From Leptospirillum sp037442005 (lineage in GTDB: Bacteria > Nitrospirota > Leptospirillia > Leptospirillales > Leptospirillaceae), in assembly GCA_037442005.1 (NCBI GenBank), contig JBBIRA010000038.1, positions 1 through 16,103 on the forward strand: a stretch of DNA of 16,103 nucleotides, given 5' to 3'. Below, in pieces: positions 14,515 through 16,103 of the stretch. The position numbers and the translations under genes are program-made. Under the pieces are notes generated by a model, which saw only the letters and a list, made by a program, of their open reading frames with translations, ran no database searches and was not told the DNA's origin. Positions within the stretch are counted from its first letter, which is position 1; the number at the start of each line of letters is the position of its first letter.

Positions 14515-15060
14515 ATGCAGATTGTTCGAAAAAGGATGGGACTTTCAGGGATTCTCGGGATCTCGCTGGTGATGCTGGTGTTCTCGGTTCAGGTGGCCAA
14601 TGCCTCTCCCGGGTCGTCTAACGCTTTTGGCGTCGGAGTTGAAGTTGAAGGAGCCGATCCTGTCAGTACTCCGGGGTCCAACGGGGATCTTTACTATGGA
14701 GGCGGTGTCGATCTTCAGTACTGGTTTACGAAAGATGTCGGGGTGAGAGCGGGACTGGACTATTTGAACCAGTCCAAAACCAGTGCGGTGCTTCCAACCA
14801 ATATTTTGCCCTTTTATAGCGGTCTTCTGATCAACCTGTTCTCGACTTCCTATATGTCTTTCGATCTTGAAGGGGATTTCGGACAGGCGCTTCTCGCCGG
14901 AAACGCCAATACGTATTTTGATGCGGGGGCGATGATCAATGGACCACTCTCGTCCGCCCGACAGTTTTTCCTGGACGTGCGTTTCCGGGAGGTGGGTGTG
15001 GGAACGATGGCCCAGCCCTGGGAGTTTGTGACAGCCGGAATTGGCGTTAATTTCTATTGA
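14515..15060 (+). CDS. small outer-membrane beta-barrel-like protein
   Basis: A 181-residue exported protein. The signal peptide has basic residues (RKR), a hydrophobic core (about 9-26) and a likely cleavage site after ANA at about residue 30. The mature part alternates polar and apolar residues: VGVEVEGADP, YYGGGVDLQYWF, VGVRAGLDYLNQS, FFLDVRFREVGVG. It ends in an aromatic residue (GIGVNFY), a usual signature recognised by the BAM machinery. The length fits an 8-stranded barrel of the OmpA/OmpW size class, though no specific family is recognised. The frame is open back to 14386, but ATG 14515 is chosen because AAAAGGAG lies just upstream (7 nt) and the signal peptide begins there. A strong hairpin follows the stop. 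Confidence 0.8.
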   Translation: MQIVRKRMGLSGILGISLVMLVFSVQVANASPGSSNAFGVGVEVEGADPVSTPGSNGDLYYGGGVDLQYWFTKDVGVRAGLDYLNQSKTSAVLPTNILPFYSGLLINLFSTSYMSFDLEGDFGQALLAGNANTYFDAGAMINGPLSSARQFFLDVRFREVGVGTMAQPWEFVTAGIGVNFY

Positions 15061-15068
15061 TCGGAGCA

Positions 15069-15101
15069 ATCTCCCTGACGGCCAGTGGCCGCCAGGGGGA
15101 T
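15069..15101. terminator. long hairpin between convergent genes
   Basis: Arms at 15069-15083 and 15087-15101 can form a 15-bp stem with one A-C mismatch, one G-U pair and a 3-nt loop (AGT). It sits exactly between the stops at 15060 and 15106. No U-tract follows on either side, so it may act as a transcript-end barrier or a two-way terminator rather than a textbook one. Confidence 0.65.
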
Positions 15102-15105
15102 GATT

Positions 15106-15816
15106 CTAGAGAAGGGACTGGGAAAGTCGTTTTAAAACATCCTGGTCGATCTTGATGTTTGCACTGTTTTCAAGCTGGGTCTGAAAGGACTGGATGGTTT
15201 CTTCGCCCAGTTTCGATGCCTGTTTTTCAACATCGGTCAGGGCGGCCGCCGGAGCGGGAGAGGCTGCCGGAGGAAGAGGGATGCTCGCGGTGGCCCGGAT
15301 GATGACCTGGGCGCGCTGAACGAGAAGATCTTCCCGGATAGAGTCTTCAAACTGTTTGGCCGTCTGATGGGTACTGGTCAGAAAGCGGGCATAGATCTGC
15401 TTTGAGAATCGGGGCGGGGTTCCTTCCATAAAGAAAGGAATCTGACCGATTTCCTGAATGATGGTTTCATCGGAAACAACAAGGCCCAGTTTTTTTCCTT
15501 CATCGGCCCAGAGCTGACGGTAGATCATATTCCGCAGGACAAGCCCCGGAAAGTTCAGCTCTTTCAGTATCTTTGAGCCGAGTGGACCGTTCAGCATCTG
15601 CTGGTAGTTGTTTTTCATGATGGAAAAGTCCCGGGCGAACTCAGGCCCTTTGATCGGTGTGCCATTGATTCTGGCCACAACATCGCCTGAATTGGCCTGG
15701 CGGTTGGCAAAACCCCACCATCCCATCGAGATGACAAAAATGATCCCGATGAAAAGGATGAGTCCTCCGAGAATCTTCGGTTTTTCAATGGCAAATCGCC
15801 TGATAATCTCGAGCAT
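15106..15816 (-). CDS. membrane-anchored SurA/PpiD N-domain protein lacking a PPIase domain
   Basis: A 236-residue protein resembling the N-terminal third of PpiD. It starts with a short basic cytoplasmic segment, a single transmembrane helix (about 15-36, LGGLILFIGIIFVISMGWWG) and then a periplasmic SurA_N-like region: VVARINGTPIKGPEFARDF (about 46-64), MLNGPLGSKILKELN and LVLRNMIYRQLWADEGKKLG, with VVSDETIIQEI. The family's PpiC/parvulin domain and C-terminal part are absent (PpiD is about 620 residues), and a Pro/Ala linker (PLPPAASPAPAAA) leads to a final helical tail. This suggests a chaperone-like holder of periplasmic or outer-membrane clients without isomerase activity. The ATG at 15816 follows AGGA closely. 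It converges on the outer-membrane protein gene, which may or may not be a client. Confidence 0.8.
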   Translation of the reverse strand: MLEIIRRFAIEKPKILGGLILFIGIIFVISMGWWGFANRQANSGDVVARINGTPIKGPEFARDFSIMKNNYQQMLNGPLGSKILKELNFPGLVLRNMIYRQLWADEGKKLGLVVSDETIIQEIGQIPFFMEGTPPRFSKQIYARFLTSTHQTAKQFEDSIREDLLVQRAQVIIRATASIPLPPAASPAPAAALTDVEKQASKLGEETIQSFQTQLENSANIKIDQDVLKRLSQSLL

Positions 15817-15929
15817 GTTCCTGCCTGTCTCCCTCCTGTCAGGGAAGGGGTTATGGGATTGGTTCCCCCCGTCCGGAGCTGTCCGGGAGAGGGATCCTTC
15901 TGGTTTTGTTGTGACGTCAATATCGGGCC

Positions 15930-15959
15930 ATTCTACCTGACGACGGCCAACCGAGGCAA
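15930..15959 (-). promoter_or_regulatory. candidate sigma-70 promoter for the PpiD-like gene
   Basis: On the minus strand TTGCCT (15959-15954) and TAGAAT (15935-15930) are 18 bp apart, with four and five of six consensus matches. It would give a leader of about 105 nt. The -10 overlaps the stop of a possible short ORF. Confidence 0.35.
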
Positions 15960-16085
15960 ACTAACGGGGGTTGACCCCACGGCTACGTCAAAGTCGTCCG
16001 TTCCCAATCCATCCCGTGAAAGAGCGGACCAGGCTTTAAAAAGGGCGCTGGCTTTTTCTCTTCGACGGGTGTAGTCTCTCCTCAT
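15933..16085 (-). CDS. possible short ORF or 3' end of a gene running off the window
   Basis: On the minus strand a frame is open from the right edge to TAG at 15935-15933. It contains ATG 16085 preceded by AGGAG at 8 nt, giving a basic 50-residue product starting MRRDYTRRREKASALF. The frame is also open upstream of that ATG to the window edge, so it may instead be the tail of a larger gene. The third-position GC is about the window average and gives no help. No family is recognised. Confidence 0.3.
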   Translation of the reverse strand: MRRDYTRRREKASALFKAWSALSRDGLGTDDFDVAVGSTPVSLPRLAVVR

Positions 16086-16103
16086 GACTTCTTCTCCTGA
16101 CCC

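Noticed and set aside
15912..15919. TGACGTCA palindrome
   Set aside because: A lone 8-bp palindrome far from the PpiD-like start, with no second copy; chance is sufficient.
8185..15976. GGGGTTGACCCC occurring in dksA and again near 15965
   Set aside because: A 12-base match between two places in 16 kb is expected several times by chance, and the first copy is explained by the DksA coding sequence.
16084..16103. ATG near the right edge as a plus-strand gene start
   Set aside because: The bases before it are pyrimidine-rich with no Shine-Dalgarno, and only six codons are visible.

Overview
The window looks like a chromosomal segment of a Gram-negative, double-membrane bacterium with moderately high GC. 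It has outer-membrane barrel proteins, lipoprotein signals, a three-part RND pump and a periplasmic chaperone-like protein. The overall style (GC near the mid-fifties, metal efflux genes, a DapF/DksA neighbourhood) would suit an acidophilic Nitrospirota such as Leptospirillum. That is an impression from memory only: there is no rRNA or marker gene here to settle it. No tRNA, rRNA, CRISPR array, insertion sequence or phage gene was seen.

Layout. (1) Bases 1-7055, plus strand: an outer-membrane barrel-like protein (87-1184), a 261-base leader, then a tightly packed heavy-metal-type RND efflux operon: TolC/CusC-like outer membrane factor (1446-2843), CusB/CzcB-like adaptor (2857-3969) and CusA/CzcA-like pump (3969-7055). 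(2) 7060-7863, minus: a LigB/YgiD-type extradiol dioxygenase that meets the pump gene tail to tail with 4 bp between stops. (3) 8027-11018, plus: a probable operon of dksA, a short-chain dehydrogenase whose 5' end is abnormal, a TPR lipoprotein and a dapF-like gene in which both catalytic cysteines are serine. (4) 11041-12613, minus: a regulator-like protein with a degenerate, shortened GGDEF domain, followed by a 62-residue single-pass membrane protein. (5) 12800-13829, plus: a SAM methyltransferase and a small TTG-initiated protein. (6) 13900-14244, minus: a single-domain rhodanese. (7) 14515-15060, plus: a small outer-membrane barrel-like protein. (8) 15106-15816, minus: a membrane-anchored SurA/PpiD N-domain protein without a PPIase domain, with a possible short ORF upstream at the window edge.

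How they work together. The efflux genes form one functional unit exporting a substrate, probably a metal cation, across both membranes. The dksA-to-dapF run joins a transcriptional regulator of the stringent-response type with an enzyme-like gene of the lysine/peptidoglycan precursor pathway. The other genes are short, independent units bounded by divergent promoters or convergent hairpins. I did not find a clear new multi-gene system. The strongest oddities are the Ser/Ser DapF homologue, the SDR gene with its Rossmann motif upstream of any normal start codon, and the degenerate GGDEF protein with its small membrane partner.
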